A stretch of 64,000 nucleotides of DNA from CBDIBC01 sp965276635 (GCA_965276635.1 CBDIBC010000005.1:434001-498000), one strand, 5' to 3'; shown: positions 16,374 to 25,818, counted from the first letter of the stretch. The notes: generated from the letters alone by a model not told the origin. A program made the numbers and translations.

Positions 16374-18248
16374 ATGCTGCTGGAGTCCATCAACTCCCCC
16401 GCCGACCTGCGGCGGCTCACCGAAGGCGAGCTCGAGCAACTGGCCGGCGAGATCCGCCAGTTCATCGTGCAGGCGGTCTCTGTCACGGGCGGGCACCTGG
16501 GATCGAACCTGGGCGCCGTCGAGCTGACCCTGGCCCTGCACCGGGTGTTCTCGTCGCCCCGGGACATCCTGCTGTGGGACACCGGCCATCAGGCGTACGT
16601 GCACAAGATCGTGACCGGCCGCCGGGACCTGTTCTCCAGCCTCCGCCAGAAAGACGGCCTGTCCGGCTACCCGTCCCGGGCGGAGTCGGTGCACGACTGG
16701 GTGGAGAACAGCCACGCGTCGACGATCCTGTCCTACGCGCACGGGATGGCCGCGGCGGTGGCCCGCAGCAACTCCCCCAGCCGCCGGGTCGTCGCCGTCG
16801 TCGGCGACGGGTCCCTGACCGGTGGCATGGCGTTCGAGGGCCTGAACAACCTGGGCCACAGCGCCAGCCGAGTCGTGATCGTCCTGAACGACAACGGTCG
16901 CTCCTACGCGCCGACCGTGTCGCGCCTGACCGAGAGCCTGAGCAAGCTGCGCCTCCACCCCGGACTGCGCTCGGTGCGCGGCCGGATGGAGGAAGCCCTG
17001 CGCGACCTGCCCGCCGTCGGCGGCCTGGCCTACACCAGCCTCCACGCCATGTACTCGGCGGTGCGCGAGATCGTCGAGCCGCCCGCCTTCTTCGAGGCTC
17101 TCGGCGTGCGCTACGTCGGCCCCATCGACGGCCACGACATCGCCGGCATGGAGCAGGCCCTGAGCCAGGCCAACGAGTTCGACGGCCCCATCGTCGTCCA
17201 TGTCCTCACCCAGAAGGGCCGCGGCTACGGGCCGGCGGAGACCGATGCCGAGAAGTGCCTCCACGACGCCCCCAGCACCTTCGACCCGGCCATCGGCCCC
17301 AGCAAGGCCGCCCAGGCTCCGAAGGGCTACACGCAGGCGTTCAGCGACGCCATGGTCGACATCGGCGAGCGCCATCCCCAGATGGTGGCGCTCACCGCGG
17401 CCATGCCGGGCTCGACCGGGCTGCTGCCCTTCGCCGCCCGCTGGCCCGACCGGTTCTTCGACGTCGGCATCGCCGAGCAGCACGCGGTCACGTCGGCCGC
17501 GGGCATGGCCATGGGCGGGCTGCGCCCGATCGTCGCCATCTACTCGACGTTCTTCTCCCGGGCGTTCGACCAGGCGAACCTGGACGTCGGCCTGCACGGC
17601 CAGCCCGTGGTGTTCGCCCTGCCGAGCTCAGGCATCACAGGTGACAACGGGCCCAGCCATCACGGCATCTGGGACATGGCCCTCTGCCTGCGCATCCCGG
17701 GGGTCACCATCTTCGCCCCCTCCTCGGGCGCCGAGCTGCCGGTCATGCTGGAGTCAGCCCTCGAGCTGTCGGGACCGTCCGCGGTCCGCTACCCGAACAC
17801 CGCCGCCCGGGTCGTCGACGCCGACTCGGTGGGCTCCGGCCTGTCGGCCCGTGAGGTTCGCCGCGGCGACGGCTCGGTGTGCCTGCTCGCCGTCGGCAAG
17901 ATGGTCGAGGCCGCCGAGGACGCGGCAGCCATGCTGGCCGCCGACGGCATCGAGGCCACAGTGTGGGACGTCCGGGTCGTCCGGCCCCTCGACCCGGCCA
18001 TGATCGCCGACGCCGGCCAGCACGGGCTGGTCGTCACCGTGGAGGACGGCATCCGGGCCGGCGGGGCCGGCGCGTGGATCACCGACGCCATCGCCGATCT
18101 CACCGAGACCCGCACCTGTCCCCCCATCCTCACCCTCGGCATACCGACCGCCTACATCGCCCACGGCAAGCAGGACAGGATCCTGGCCGAGCTCGGCCTC
18201 GACGCCGCCGGCATCGCCGCGGCCACGGCCAAGGCACTCCCGCACTGA
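16374..18248 (+). CDS. dxs: 1-deoxy-D-xylulose-5-phosphate synthase
   Basis: 624-residue thiamine-diphosphate enzyme condensing pyruvate and glyceraldehyde 3-phosphate, first step of the MEP isoprenoid pathway. Conserved sites: GGHLGSNLGAVELTLALH at the N-terminus, the ThDP/Mg motif GDGSLTGGMAFEGLNNLG, and the transketolase-like pyrimidine-binding region DVGIAEQHAVT. Length is standard. Start is the ATG giving MLLESINSPADLRRL, the usual Dxs N-terminus. It supplies precursors for the carotenoid genes crtYc/crtYd next to it and crtI/crtB 14 kb away. Confidence 0.96.
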   Translation: MLLESINSPADLRRLTEGELEQLAGEIRQFIVQAVSVTGGHLGSNLGAVELTLALHRVFSSPRDILLWDTGHQAYVHKIVTGRRDLFSSLRQKDGLSGYPSRAESVHDWVENSHASTILSYAHGMAAAVARSNSPSRRVVAVVGDGSLTGGMAFEGLNNLGHSASRVVIVLNDNGRSYAPTVSRLTESLSKLRLHPGLRSVRGRMEEALRDLPAVGGLAYTSLHAMYSAVREIVEPPAFFEALGVRYVGPIDGHDIAGMEQALSQANEFDGPIVVHVLTQKGRGYGPAETDAEKCLHDAPSTFDPAIGPSKAAQAPKGYTQAFSDAMVDIGERHPQMVALTAAMPGSTGLLPFAARWPDRFFDVGIAEQHAVTSAAGMAMGGLRPIVAIYSTFFSRAFDQANLDVGLHGQPVVFALPSSGITGDNGPSHHGIWDMALCLRIPGVTIFAPSSGAELPVMLESALELSGPSAVRYPNTAARVVDADSVGSGLSAREVRRGDGSVCLLAVGKMVEAAEDAAAMLAADGIEATVWDVRVVRPLDPAMIADAGQHGLVVTVEDGIRAGGAGAWITDAIADLTETRTCPPILTLGIPTAYIAHGKQDRILAELGLDAAGIAAATAKALPH

Positions 18249-18286
18249 TCCTCGGGCATGGTTCGCCGGTACCCGCAGGAGGTCGC

Positions 18287-19222
18287 CTGAAAGCGTTCGC
18301 CTTGGCGGCCGCGCTGCCCCTGGTCGGTGCGGCGTGTGGTTCTGGCCCGGCCCCGAAGGCCAGTTCTCCGGCCACGCCTCCCACCTCGGTGCCGGCGACG
18401 CCCGCCAGCTCGGCGCCGGTGACGGCCGGGCCATCGGCCGCCCGCCCCTGCGGGGTCACCCGAGCGCCGTCGGTGTACCAGCACGTGGTGTGGATCGTGA
18501 TGGAGAACCGGAGCTACGACCAGATCGTGGGCTCGAAGTCGGCGCCGTATCTCAACTCCCTGAGCGACGCGTGTGGGCTGGCCACCGACTACAGCGGTGT
18601 CGCCCACCCGAGCCTCCCCAACTACATCGCGCTCACGTCCGGCTCGACCCAGGGCATCACCAACGACTCGGGGCCACCGTCGAACCGGGTCTCGGCGCCG
18701 AATCTGTTCACGTTGCTCGGCTCGGGCTGGCGCGCCCTCGAAGAGGGGATGCCGTCCAACTGCGCGACGTCGGGCTCGTCGGACTACGCGGTCAAGCACA
18801 ACCCGGCCGCGTACTACACGAACCTGGCGGCCGCGTGCGCGAACCAGGACGTGCCGCTCGGATCGACCGCCGACATCTCGGCCCGGTTCACCTTCATCAC
18901 GCCGAACCTGTGCCACGACATGCACGACTGCTCCACATCGGCAGGTGATAGCTGGCTGGCCGGGGCCGTGCCCCAGATGCTCGACAGCTCCCAATACCGC
19001 GCTGGCACCACCGCGGTGTTCATCACCTGGGACGAGAACGATTCCGGCGGCCAGCGGGTCCCGACCTACGTCGTCGGACCGTCAGTCGTCCCTGGGAGCC
19101 GTTCCGCGGTTCCCTACAACCACTACTCGCTGTTGCGCACGACCGAGGACCTCCTCGGTCTTCAGCCCCTGATCGGCGCAGCGGCCACGGCCCCGGGGAT
19201 GCGCGCCGGGTTCGGCCTTTGA
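18287..19222 (+). CDS. Secreted lipoprotein phosphoesterase (acid phosphatase/PF04185-like), CTG start
   Basis: 311 residues. The mature part matches the phosphoesterase family: WIVMENRSYDQIVG at the start of the domain, HPSLPNYIALTSG, ITWDENDSGG and YNHYSLLRTTEDLLGL near the end. The only start that gives a proper lipoprotein signal is a CTG 4 nt after AGGAGG: MKAFALAAALPLVGAAC, with the lipobox G-A-A-C. There is no usable ATG or GTG nearby, and the internal TTG would leave a signal peptide without positive charge. It begins 38 bp after dxs. Paralogues occur at 27.1 kb (frameshifted) and 59.2 kb (decayed). Confidence 0.85.
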   Translation: MKAFALAAALPLVGAACGSGPAPKASSPATPPTSVPATPASSAPVTAGPSAARPCGVTRAPSVYQHVVWIVMENRSYDQIVGSKSAPYLNSLSDACGLATDYSGVAHPSLPNYIALTSGSTQGITNDSGPPSNRVSAPNLFTLLGSGWRALEEGMPSNCATSGSSDYAVKHNPAAYYTNLAAACANQDVPLGSTADISARFTFITPNLCHDMHDCSTSAGDSWLAGAVPQMLDSSQYRAGTTAVFITWDENDSGGQRVPTYVVGPSVVPGSRSAVPYNHYSLLRTTEDLLGLQPLIGAAATAPGMRAGFGL

Positions 19223-19356
19223 CGTCTTCTCCGAGTGTGGACTTCGCGGCTCGTCACCGGGGTGACCGGCAACCTCCTGTGGGAGTCGTGCCCCGAGGCA
19301 CCGCCGACTGACCGCCACCTGGTCTGGGAGGGCCGCCACTGTCCTACGCTGCAACG

Positions 19357-20484
19357 ATGCTGTCGACGTTGCCCGTCGCCCTCGCCCTCGCTGCCGCCGC
19401 CACCACCACCCATCACGGCCATCACCCGAGCAGCTGGCTGCTCGGCGGGGCCGGGATCATCGGGGGTTTCGCGGTCGGCGTGACCGGCATGGGCGGCGGC
19501 GCGCTGATGACTCCGCTGCTGGTCCTGGTGTTCAAGATCGACCCGAAGATCGCCATCGCCAGCGACCTGGTCAGCTCCCTGGTCATGAAGCCCATCGGCG
19601 GCATCGTCCACCTGCGGCGAGGAACCATCCACTGGGCGCTGGTCATACGGCTGCTGGTCGGATCGGTGCCCGCCGCGTTCCTCGGTGCGTTCACGCTGAA
19701 CCAGTTCGGTGACAGCAAGCGGGTCCAGGCAGACATCAAGACCGTGCTCGGCTGGGCGCTCATCGTGGCCTGCGCCAGCCTGGTGGGGAAGTCGGTCCTC
19801 AGCCGGCGGGCGGATGTCCGGCGCGCCACCGCCGGAGAGATGGCGAACACCGAGCCCTATGTCATCAAGTCCGTTCCCACCGTCCTGGTCGGTGTGGCCG
19901 GCGGCTTCATCGTCGGCATGACCTCGGTGGGGTCGGGATCGCTGATGATCGTGCTGCTGATGCTCATGTACCCACGCCTGTCGTCGAAGGCCCTGGTCGG
20001 CACCGACCTGATGCAGGCCGTCCCGCTCGTCGCCGCCGCCGCGCTCGGCCAGTTCGTCTTCGGCCACATCGACTTCGGGATCGCCGGCGCGCTGATCGCC
20101 GGCAGCGCGCCGGGCGTCTACCTCGGCGCTCGTGTCTCCTCCCGGGCTCCCGACGGGATCGTCCGACCTGTGCTCGTCTTCGTGCTGGCCAGCTCGGCGC
20201 TGGCCCTGCTGTTCACCAGGAGCACCACCGGCTTCGTCTGGGCCATCGCCATCGGGGTGCTGGTGGGCGTGCCGTTGTGGGGCGCGACCGACGCCACCCT
20301 CCGCCGGTCGGCCCAGTGGGAAGCCGCCCGCCGCAGCCGAACGGCCTGGGTGGCGCTCATGGCCATCGGCGCGCCGTTCGGGGTCGGCTTCGTGGCGTCC
20401 GTCGCCTACTTCGGGCGCGTCCGCCGCCACGTGATGGCCGCCGACCAGACCGGGGTGCCTGCACCGCCGCCCGCGCTGCCCTGA
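19357..20484 (+). CDS. TSUP (TauE/SafE) family membrane permease
   Basis: 375-residue integral membrane protein with the two-fold repeat typical of the sulfite exporter TauE/SafE family: G-x-G-G-G-A-L-M-T-P-L-L in the first half, then GGFIVGMTSVGSGSLMIVLL in the second. About eight helices. A His-rich stretch (TTHHGHH) follows the first hydrophobic segment. Family members move sulfite, sulfonates or other small anions; the direction and substrate here are unknown. TACGCT 6 nt before the ATG suggests leaderless transcription. Confidence 0.88.
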   Translation: MLSTLPVALALAAAATTTHHGHHPSSWLLGGAGIIGGFAVGVTGMGGGALMTPLLVLVFKIDPKIAIASDLVSSLVMKPIGGIVHLRRGTIHWALVIRLLVGSVPAAFLGAFTLNQFGDSKRVQADIKTVLGWALIVACASLVGKSVLSRRADVRRATAGEMANTEPYVIKSVPTVLVGVAGGFIVGMTSVGSGSLMIVLLMLMYPRLSSKALVGTDLMQAVPLVAAAALGQFVFGHIDFGIAGALIAGSAPGVYLGARVSSRAPDGIVRPVLVFVLASSALALLFTRSTTGFVWAIAIGVLVGVPLWGATDATLRRSAQWEAARRSRTAWVALMAIGAPFGVGFVASVAYFGRVRRHVMAADQTGVPAPPPALP

Positions 20485-20798
20485 GACGGAAGCTGGGGCA
20501 AGCGGCCGGTCAGATCTCGGTTCCGGCACTGCATCCGGTAACGGACGAAGAGGTCACGGCCGCGGCCTGCCCTCGGCATAAGCACCGTGCATGGGGACGG
20601 TGACGAGAAGCGCCCCCGTCGCGGGCTTCGACGATCCGCCTGGCGCCCATTCCCCGCAAGCGCTGGCCCCGGCCCGCCAAGCCACAGCCACCACACCCGA
20701 CCAGACCGGCCGCGCCCACTACCGGCCGCCCCCAGACCGAGCACGCAGTCCCGCCAGCGACGCTGGCGCCGCGCCCGGCGGCACAGAGCCAGCCGCTA
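20485..20798. other. Intergenic gap without recognisable feature
   Basis: 314 bp between the convergent TSUP permease and the GntR gene. Both strands carry only Arg/Pro-rich out-of-frame readings. I see no strong hairpin with a T-run, no RNA gene and no repeat shared with other parts of the window. Confidence 0.6.
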
Positions 20799-21593
20799 TC
20801 AGTGGGGCACCCGGAGGGCATACTCGGCCCGGTCACCGCGTATCCGGTGGACGATGCGGGCCACGGGATGACCTCGCTCGTCGGTGTTAATTCCCTTCAA
20901 CAGCAGCAGGGGTGCGCCGACGGGCACCTTGAGCCATGTAGCGTCGTCGGGGTTCGCTGCCACCGCCGAGAACCGACGCTCGTCGCGCCGTATCCGGACC
21001 CCGTAGGCGTAAGAGATGGCTGAGAACAAGCTGTCGGAGCCGTCCCAACCCTCGGGCGCCAGCGCCTCGGGCACGGCGGCGAAGGAAACCGACCACGGTA
21101 CGTCGTCCACCCATCGGATATAGCGGTACTCGACGGCCGGGTACTGCCACTCACTCGGCCCCCCCATGTCGTCTCCAACATCGGAGTCGTCTCCGGCCGC
21201 CGGCCCCTCCACCCGTCGGGTCCCGAGAAGGACTTGTCGCACCTGGTGGCCACGAGCGGCCATCGACTCGACCAGGCTGACCTGGCCGTCGTCGATCCGG
21301 TGCCGCAGCGAGCGGCTGGTGACGAAACTGCCGACGCCGTGCTCCGTGCGTATGGCCCCCGAGCGGGCCAGCTCGCCGAGCGCTCGCCGCACGGTCAGGC
21401 GATTGACCTTGTAGGCGCCGGCCAGGGCCGCCTCCGACGGGAGCGCTTCCCCCGGCGAGAGGCTCCCCTCCTCGATCCGCCCCAGGACGTCGGCCCGCAG
21501 CTGCTGCCACACAGCCGTACCCGGGGACCGATACAGCGGGAGCACGGCCGAGAGGAAGCCGGTCTCAGCCCGGTCGACGGAGGACGTGGTCAC
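20799..21593 (-). CDS. GntR-family regulator with UTRA domain (HutC/PhnF type)
   Basis: 264 residues. The N-terminal winged helix covers about 25-95 (LPSEAALAGAYKVNRLTVRR and GVGSFV, the GntR signature). The rest is a UTRA effector-binding domain ending DERGHPVARIVHRIRGDRAEY. Divergent from an operon encoding a phosphonate-type ABC transporter and a PhnA-like hydrolase, and a HutC-type operator lies between them. By analogy with PhnF proteins it probably represses that operon and releases it on binding a phosphonate; effector not known. Confidence 0.9.
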   Translation of the reverse strand: MTTSSVDRAETGFLSAVLPLYRSPGTAVWQQLRADVLGRIEEGSLSPGEALPSEAALAGAYKVNRLTVRRALGELARSGAIRTEHGVGSFVTSRSLRHRIDDGQVSLVESMAARGHQVRQVLLGTRRVEGPAAGDDSDVGDDMGGPSEWQYPAVEYRYIRWVDDVPWSVSFAAVPEALAPEGWDGSDSLFSAISYAYGVRIRRDERRFSAVAANPDDATWLKVPVGAPLLLLKGINTDERGHPVARIVHRIRGDRAEYALRVPH

Positions 21594-21740
21594 GACTGCG
21601 CCTGTGTCACCGGGGCAGTGTCACTGAAGGGCCTTTGGCACGACTTGGGTCCGCGGAATCTGCCACGGCTCTCCTGGCAACCGAAGGTTCATGTCGATCC
21701 TCCAAGTGTTCACCCGAAGGCCGCCGGGGCGATAGAAGCA

Positions 21741-21756
21741 GAGGTGTAGACATCTC
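21741..21756. promoter_or_regulatory. Candidate GntR/HutC operator
   Basis: GAGGTGTAGACATCTC, an inverted repeat of 7+2+7 with one mismatch. Its core GTGTAGAC differs by one base from the HutC-subfamily consensus GTMTAKAC. It sits 57 bp before the binding-protein start in the regulator-transporter gap, a position suited to repression of the phosphonate operon. Confidence 0.5.
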
Positions 21757-21812
21757 AACAACACAGAGTAGCCGCTCTCGCCGAGACCTTCGGTGACCCG
21801 AAAGGACCTTCC

Positions 21813-22874
21813 GTGACCACTCACCGCCACGCCCGAACTACTGCCATCGCGGCCCTGGCGATCGTGGCCGCCGCCTGCGGATCGTCGTCGAAGGCCACGA
21901 CCAGTTCAGCGTCAGCCAGCAAGGTCCCCACCAGCAAGGTTCCGCTGGTCGTGTATGCGGCCGAGGGCTACGACACCGCCGTGGCCAAGGCGTTCCAGGA
22001 TTCCACTGGCATTCCGACGTCGGTCTACGATGCTCACACCGGCATCGTCGTCTCGAAGATCGAGGCCGAGAAGAACAACCCGCACTGGAGCCTCACCTGG
22101 TTCGACGGTGACATGGCCATGGCGTCGTTGGACCAGCAGGGCCTGTTGGTGCGCGGCTACGAACCGACGAGCGCGCTGAGCTCCGTCGGGGCGCAGTTTA
22201 CGCCGAAGGACAAGAGCTACATCCCGACCGGGTACACCATCGCCGCCACCATCCTCTACAACTCCCAGGCCTTCCCGCAGCCTCCGACCTCCTGGTCCGA
22301 CCTCCTTCAGGCCTCCTACCGGGGCCGACTGGGCATCTTGAACCCCGCCATCGACGGCCCCGCATACCCGCTCTTGGCTGGCTGGGCGGTCCAGTTCGGC
22401 GGTGTCCCCCAGATGGAGTCGTACGTCACCAACCTGGTCAAGAACGGGGCGAAGGTCTACACGGCGCCCGACGACGAGCTCAACGCCATCAAGCAGGGCA
22501 CCATCGACGTCGCCTTCGCCCAGAGCAGCTACGGCATCGGTGTCAATGAGAAGCAGGCCAACCTGAAGGTGGCCTATCCCCAGTCGGTGACCCCGGTCCC
22601 GAGCGTCATTGGGATCGACGCCAAGGCCAGTCCCGCCGTGCAGGCGGAAGCCAAGGAGTTCGCCCAATTCGTTCTCAGCCCTCCGGGCCAGGCGGCGATG
22701 CAGGCAGGTGACCCTCACGGCGACTCGCTCTACTGGCCAGTCGTGGCCGGCACCTCCCCCCTCCCCGCACTCCCGTCGCCGACGACGATCCCGAGCAAGG
22801 TGCTCGACGCAGCCAAGTGGGGCGGCCAGGAGAACGTCATCAACCAGTGGTTCACGGCCAACATCGCCAGGTGA
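21813..22874 (+). CDS. ABC transporter substrate-binding lipoprotein, iron/2-aminoethylphosphonate (PhnS-like) family
   Basis: 353-residue type 2 periplasmic-binding protein. Lipoprotein signal with lipobox AAAC, Cys22, then a Ser/Thr-rich linker. The fold resembles Fe(3+) and 2-aminoethylphosphonate receptors (LVVYAAEGYDTAVAKAFQ; later GPAYPLLAGW). GTG start with GAAAGGA upstream. The phosphonate assignment rests on the PhnA-like hydrolase and HutC-type regulator in the same locus; iron cannot be excluded from sequence alone. The permease gene overlaps its stop. Confidence 0.88.
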   Translation: MTTHRHARTTAIAALAIVAAACGSSSKATTSSASASKVPTSKVPLVVYAAEGYDTAVAKAFQDSTGIPTSVYDAHTGIVVSKIEAEKNNPHWSLTWFDGDMAMASLDQQGLLVRGYEPTSALSSVGAQFTPKDKSYIPTGYTIAATILYNSQAFPQPPTSWSDLLQASYRGRLGILNPAIDGPAYPLLAGWAVQFGGVPQMESYVTNLVKNGAKVYTAPDDELNAIKQGTIDVAFAQSSYGIGVNEKQANLKVAYPQSVTPVPSVIGIDAKASPAVQAEAKEFAQFVLSPPGQAAMQAGDPHGDSLYWPVVAGTSPLPALPSPTTIPSKVLDAAKWGGQENVINQWFTANIAR

Positions 22875-24691
22875 GCCGGCCGTCGTGGTGGATCGGAGCG
22901 TCACGCCCGCTCCGCCTGGCTGTCCGAGCCGCGGGCTCGACGCCCTATGGGGTGTTGACCGCTCTGCTCCTGATCCCGACGGCCTGTTTTCTGCTGCTGC
23001 CGTTCTTCCCCGCCACCTTCGGGCTGGGTCAGAGCATCTCAGGCGTGGCGGCATTCCGCCACGCCTACCAGGGGTACGTGACCACAGCCCTGTTCAACTC
23101 GGTATGGGTCGGGCTGGCGGCGAGCGCGCTAGCGCTCGTTGCCGCAGTCGGCCTGGCGTGGCTGTGCGAACGCCACCAGGTGCGTGGTGCAGGTGCCTGG
23201 CGCACGGCGGTATGGCTCCTCCTGCTCGTCCCCACCTACCTGAGCGCCCTGGGCTTCGAGTACTTGCTCGCACCGCAGGGGGTGATCGCCCAGGCCACCG
23301 GCTGGTACCCGGCGTCGCTGGACCACCTCCTGCTCGGCCCCGCTGGTGTGGTACTGGTGCTCACCCTGCGCGCCGTCGCGTTCTCCTACTTCGCCGTGGC
23401 CGGCGTCGTGCGCTCCATGGGCAACAGTCCAGGAGACGCAGCGCGAGTGCACGGATTGCCCCGCTGGCGGACTGCGCTGGTGCAAGTCGGGAGCCTCACC
23501 CCGGCGCTGATGGCTGGTTTCGTGCTGGCTTTTGCCGAGACGATCAGCGACTTCGGCGTGGCCTCCACCCTCGCCGCCGACGCCCACTTCCCCGTTATCA
23601 CGTACACCATCTTCACCTTCACCGACGCCATCCCGATCGACTTCGCCGCGGCAGCGGCCATCTCGTGGAGCCTGATCGCCGTCTTCATCGGCGTGCTTCT
23701 CCTGCAGCGGTTCATCCTCGGCGGCCGAGACTACGCGGCGACCGGAGACCACCCTCCGGCGGGCTCGCGACCGCTTCCGACGCTCACCCAGCGGGTGGCG
23801 CCGTTCGCCATCGGCGCCTTCTTCGTCGTGGCCCTGGCCGGACCGGCTATCGGCATCGTCGTCTCGTCGCTGCTCGGTGGGACGGCTTCGTCGGGGGGCG
23901 CGGTCGCCAGCGCTGCTGGCCTCAGCCTGGCCGCCTATCGCGCCCTGTTCGACAACCCGTCCCAGCTCTCGCCGATCTGGCTATCGGTTCGCCTAAGCGT
24001 GGTCGGGGCGACCCTTGCCACCGCCGTCGGGCTGGCCGTGAACCTGTGGGGCCAGCACCGGGGCAAGACCCGGGGGGCGGCCCTCGTCGACTTGGGCCTG
24101 GTAGCCGTCATAGGTTTGCCCTCGGTGGTGCTGGGCGCGGGGTTTGTGTTCTTTTACAACCTGCCGGTCGTCTACCGGATCGTCCCTGTGTACGACACCC
24201 AATGGTTGCTACTCGTCGGCTACGTCGTCGGCTTCGCACCCATCGCCATCCGGATGTTGTCTGGCCCCCTAGCCCAGGCCGGCCGCGAGCGCTACTACGC
24301 CGGGCGGGTCCATGGCGGCGCGCCGCTGCGGGCGTGGACCCGAGCGGTGCTGCCCCATATCGCCAGACCGCTGGTCTCTATATGGCTGTTCCTCGTGGCC
24401 ATCATCATGTTCGAGCTCCCCCTCTCGGAGGTTCTCCATGCGCCGAGCGGTGAGCCCGTCGCAGTAGCGGTAGCGGTGAAGTTCAAATCGCAGGTGGCCA
24501 CCGGGACGGCCCTGACCGTTGTCGCCATCGCCGTGACGCTCGCCCTCCTCGGCGCGGTCACCGCACTGCAGGTCCTGGCTCGGTCCCTCTCTCGTCGGCG
24601 CAATGCCCGGCGAGAAGCGGAGCTGTCCGCATGGATCGCCCAGCTCGGCGCCGAGGTACGGCGCCCGCTCGCTACGGAAGGAACCCGATGA
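22871..24691 (+). CDS. Two-domain ABC transporter permease (Fe3+/AEP type)
   Basis: 606-residue membrane protein with two BPD_transp_1 halves in one chain, about 12 helices. EAA-type loops: GDAARVHGLPRWRTALVQVG in the first half and the AGRVHGGAPLRAWTRAVLPH stretch in the second. This architecture is typical of FbpB/PhnV-like permeases. GTG start overlaps the binding-protein stop (GTGA) and its stop overlaps the hydrolase ATG (ATGA). A longer reading starting 54 nt earlier lies inside the binding-protein gene and is rejected. Confidence 0.9.
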   Translation: MSRPSWWIGASRPLRLAVRAAGSTPYGVLTALLLIPTACFLLLPFFPATFGLGQSISGVAAFRHAYQGYVTTALFNSVWVGLAASALALVAAVGLAWLCERHQVRGAGAWRTAVWLLLLVPTYLSALGFEYLLAPQGVIAQATGWYPASLDHLLLGPAGVVLVLTLRAVAFSYFAVAGVVRSMGNSPGDAARVHGLPRWRTALVQVGSLTPALMAGFVLAFAETISDFGVASTLAADAHFPVITYTIFTFTDAIPIDFAAAAAISWSLIAVFIGVLLLQRFILGGRDYAATGDHPPAGSRPLPTLTQRVAPFAIGAFFVVALAGPAIGIVVSSLLGGTASSGGAVASAAGLSLAAYRALFDNPSQLSPIWLSVRLSVVGATLATAVGLAVNLWGQHRGKTRGAALVDLGLVAVIGLPSVVLGAGFVFFYNLPVVYRIVPVYDTQWLLLVGYVVGFAPIAIRMLSGPLAQAGRERYYAGRVHGGAPLRAWTRAVLPHIARPLVSIWLFLVAIIMFELPLSEVLHAPSGEPVAVAVAVKFKSQVATGTALTVVAIAVTLALLGAVTALQVLARSLSRRRNARREAELSAWIAQLGAEVRRPLATEGTR

Positions 24692-25815
24692 TTGAAGACG
24701 GAGCAGGCCCTGTACGGCTGATCTTCATGATCGACGGACTCGGACCGGATTACCTCGAAAGCGGCGCCAGCCCGTATCTATCCCACCTCCTCGACGAAGC
24801 CGGAGAGGTGGTCCAGGGGATATGGCCGACTGTCACCAACGTCAACAATGCGGCGATCGCCTGCGCCGCCCCGCCGTCGGCCACCGGGATCACCGGCAAC
24901 TCATTCCTCGACGTTGAGTCGGGGCAGACGATGTTCATGGACTCCTCGGCCATGCTCCGGATGCCCTCCAAGCTGGAGACCTGGTCGAAGGCCGGGCGGC
25001 ACCCATGCCTGCTCACTGCCAAGGGCAAGACGGAGCGGTTGCTCGGCGTAGGGGTCGACGACATTGTCAACAGCGAGCAACCGTCGGCAGAGCTAGTGCG
25101 CGAGGTCGGGCCACCCCCGCCCATCTACTCGAGCGCGGTCAACCTCTGGTTGTTCCAGTGCCTCTCGTGGCTGATCGAGCACCGTCGCGACATCGACACC
25201 TTCTATCTTCACACGACGGACTACCCGATGCATATGTGGGCGCCCAACGAGGACGGGTCCAAGGAACACCTCCGCCTGCTCGACGAGGCCCTGCGCTCCA
25301 CGATGGAAACCCTCCCCGACGCCGAGGTGTACCTCACCGCCGACCACGGAATGAACGCGAAGAGCCGGGCCCTCGACCTCGGACGTATCCTTGCAGCGCG
25401 AGGAATCGAAGGCGCCTCGGCACTGTCGATCGAGAAGGACGGCTACGTCGACCACCACCGCGACCTCGGTGGTGGCGCCTGGGTCTGGGCCGGCGAGGAC
25501 GAGCGCGACCGGGTGGCCGATCTCCTGCGGGAGCTCGAGGGTGTCGAGCAGGTGATCCCCCGGGCGGAGGCCGCCGCCGTGTTCATGCTCGACCCCACCC
25601 GGATGGGCGACTTGGCAGTGCTCGGGGATCGACGCACGGTGTTCGGCGATCTCCCGACCGAAGTGGAGTCGTTGGCTCCCGGGTATCGATCCCATGGCTC
25701 CCTCTATGAGCGGGAAGTACCCTTGCTCCGTTGGGGAACGAGTCGGGCAGCCAGTACGCCGACCACGATGAACTGGCACCTCCTCCAGGCCGTCGACGAG
25801 GACGAGGACGGCTAG
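24688..25815 (+). CDS. phnA: Phosphonoacetate hydrolase-like enzyme (alkaline phosphatase superfamily)
   Basis: 375 residues. Strongly resembles PhnA, the zinc enzyme that cleaves phosphonoacetate to acetate and phosphate. Visible sites: metal ligand Asp16 in FMIDGLGPDYL; nucleophile Thr50 in WPTVTNVNN; GITGNSF; HTTDYPMHMWAP with a metal Asp and His; TADHGMN with Asp and His; and YRSHGS with the last His. The ATG overlaps the permease stop. No phnW or phnX genes are present, so the locus is self-contained for import and one-step C-P hydrolysis. Activity on other phosphonates or on phosphate esters is possible. Confidence 0.85.
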   Translation: MIEDGAGPVRLIFMIDGLGPDYLESGASPYLSHLLDEAGEVVQGIWPTVTNVNNAAIACAAPPSATGITGNSFLDVESGQTMFMDSSAMLRMPSKLETWSKAGRHPCLLTAKGKTERLLGVGVDDIVNSEQPSAELVREVGPPPPIYSSAVNLWLFQCLSWLIEHRRDIDTFYLHTTDYPMHMWAPNEDGSKEHLRLLDEALRSTMETLPDAEVYLTADHGMNAKSRALDLGRILAARGIEGASALSIEKDGYVDHHRDLGGGAWVWAGEDERDRVADLLRELEGVEQVIPRAEAAAVFMLDPTRMGDLAVLGDRRTVFGDLPTEVESLAPGYRSHGSLYEREVPLLRWGTSRAASTPTTMNWHLLQAVDEDEDG

Positions 25816-25818
25816 GAC

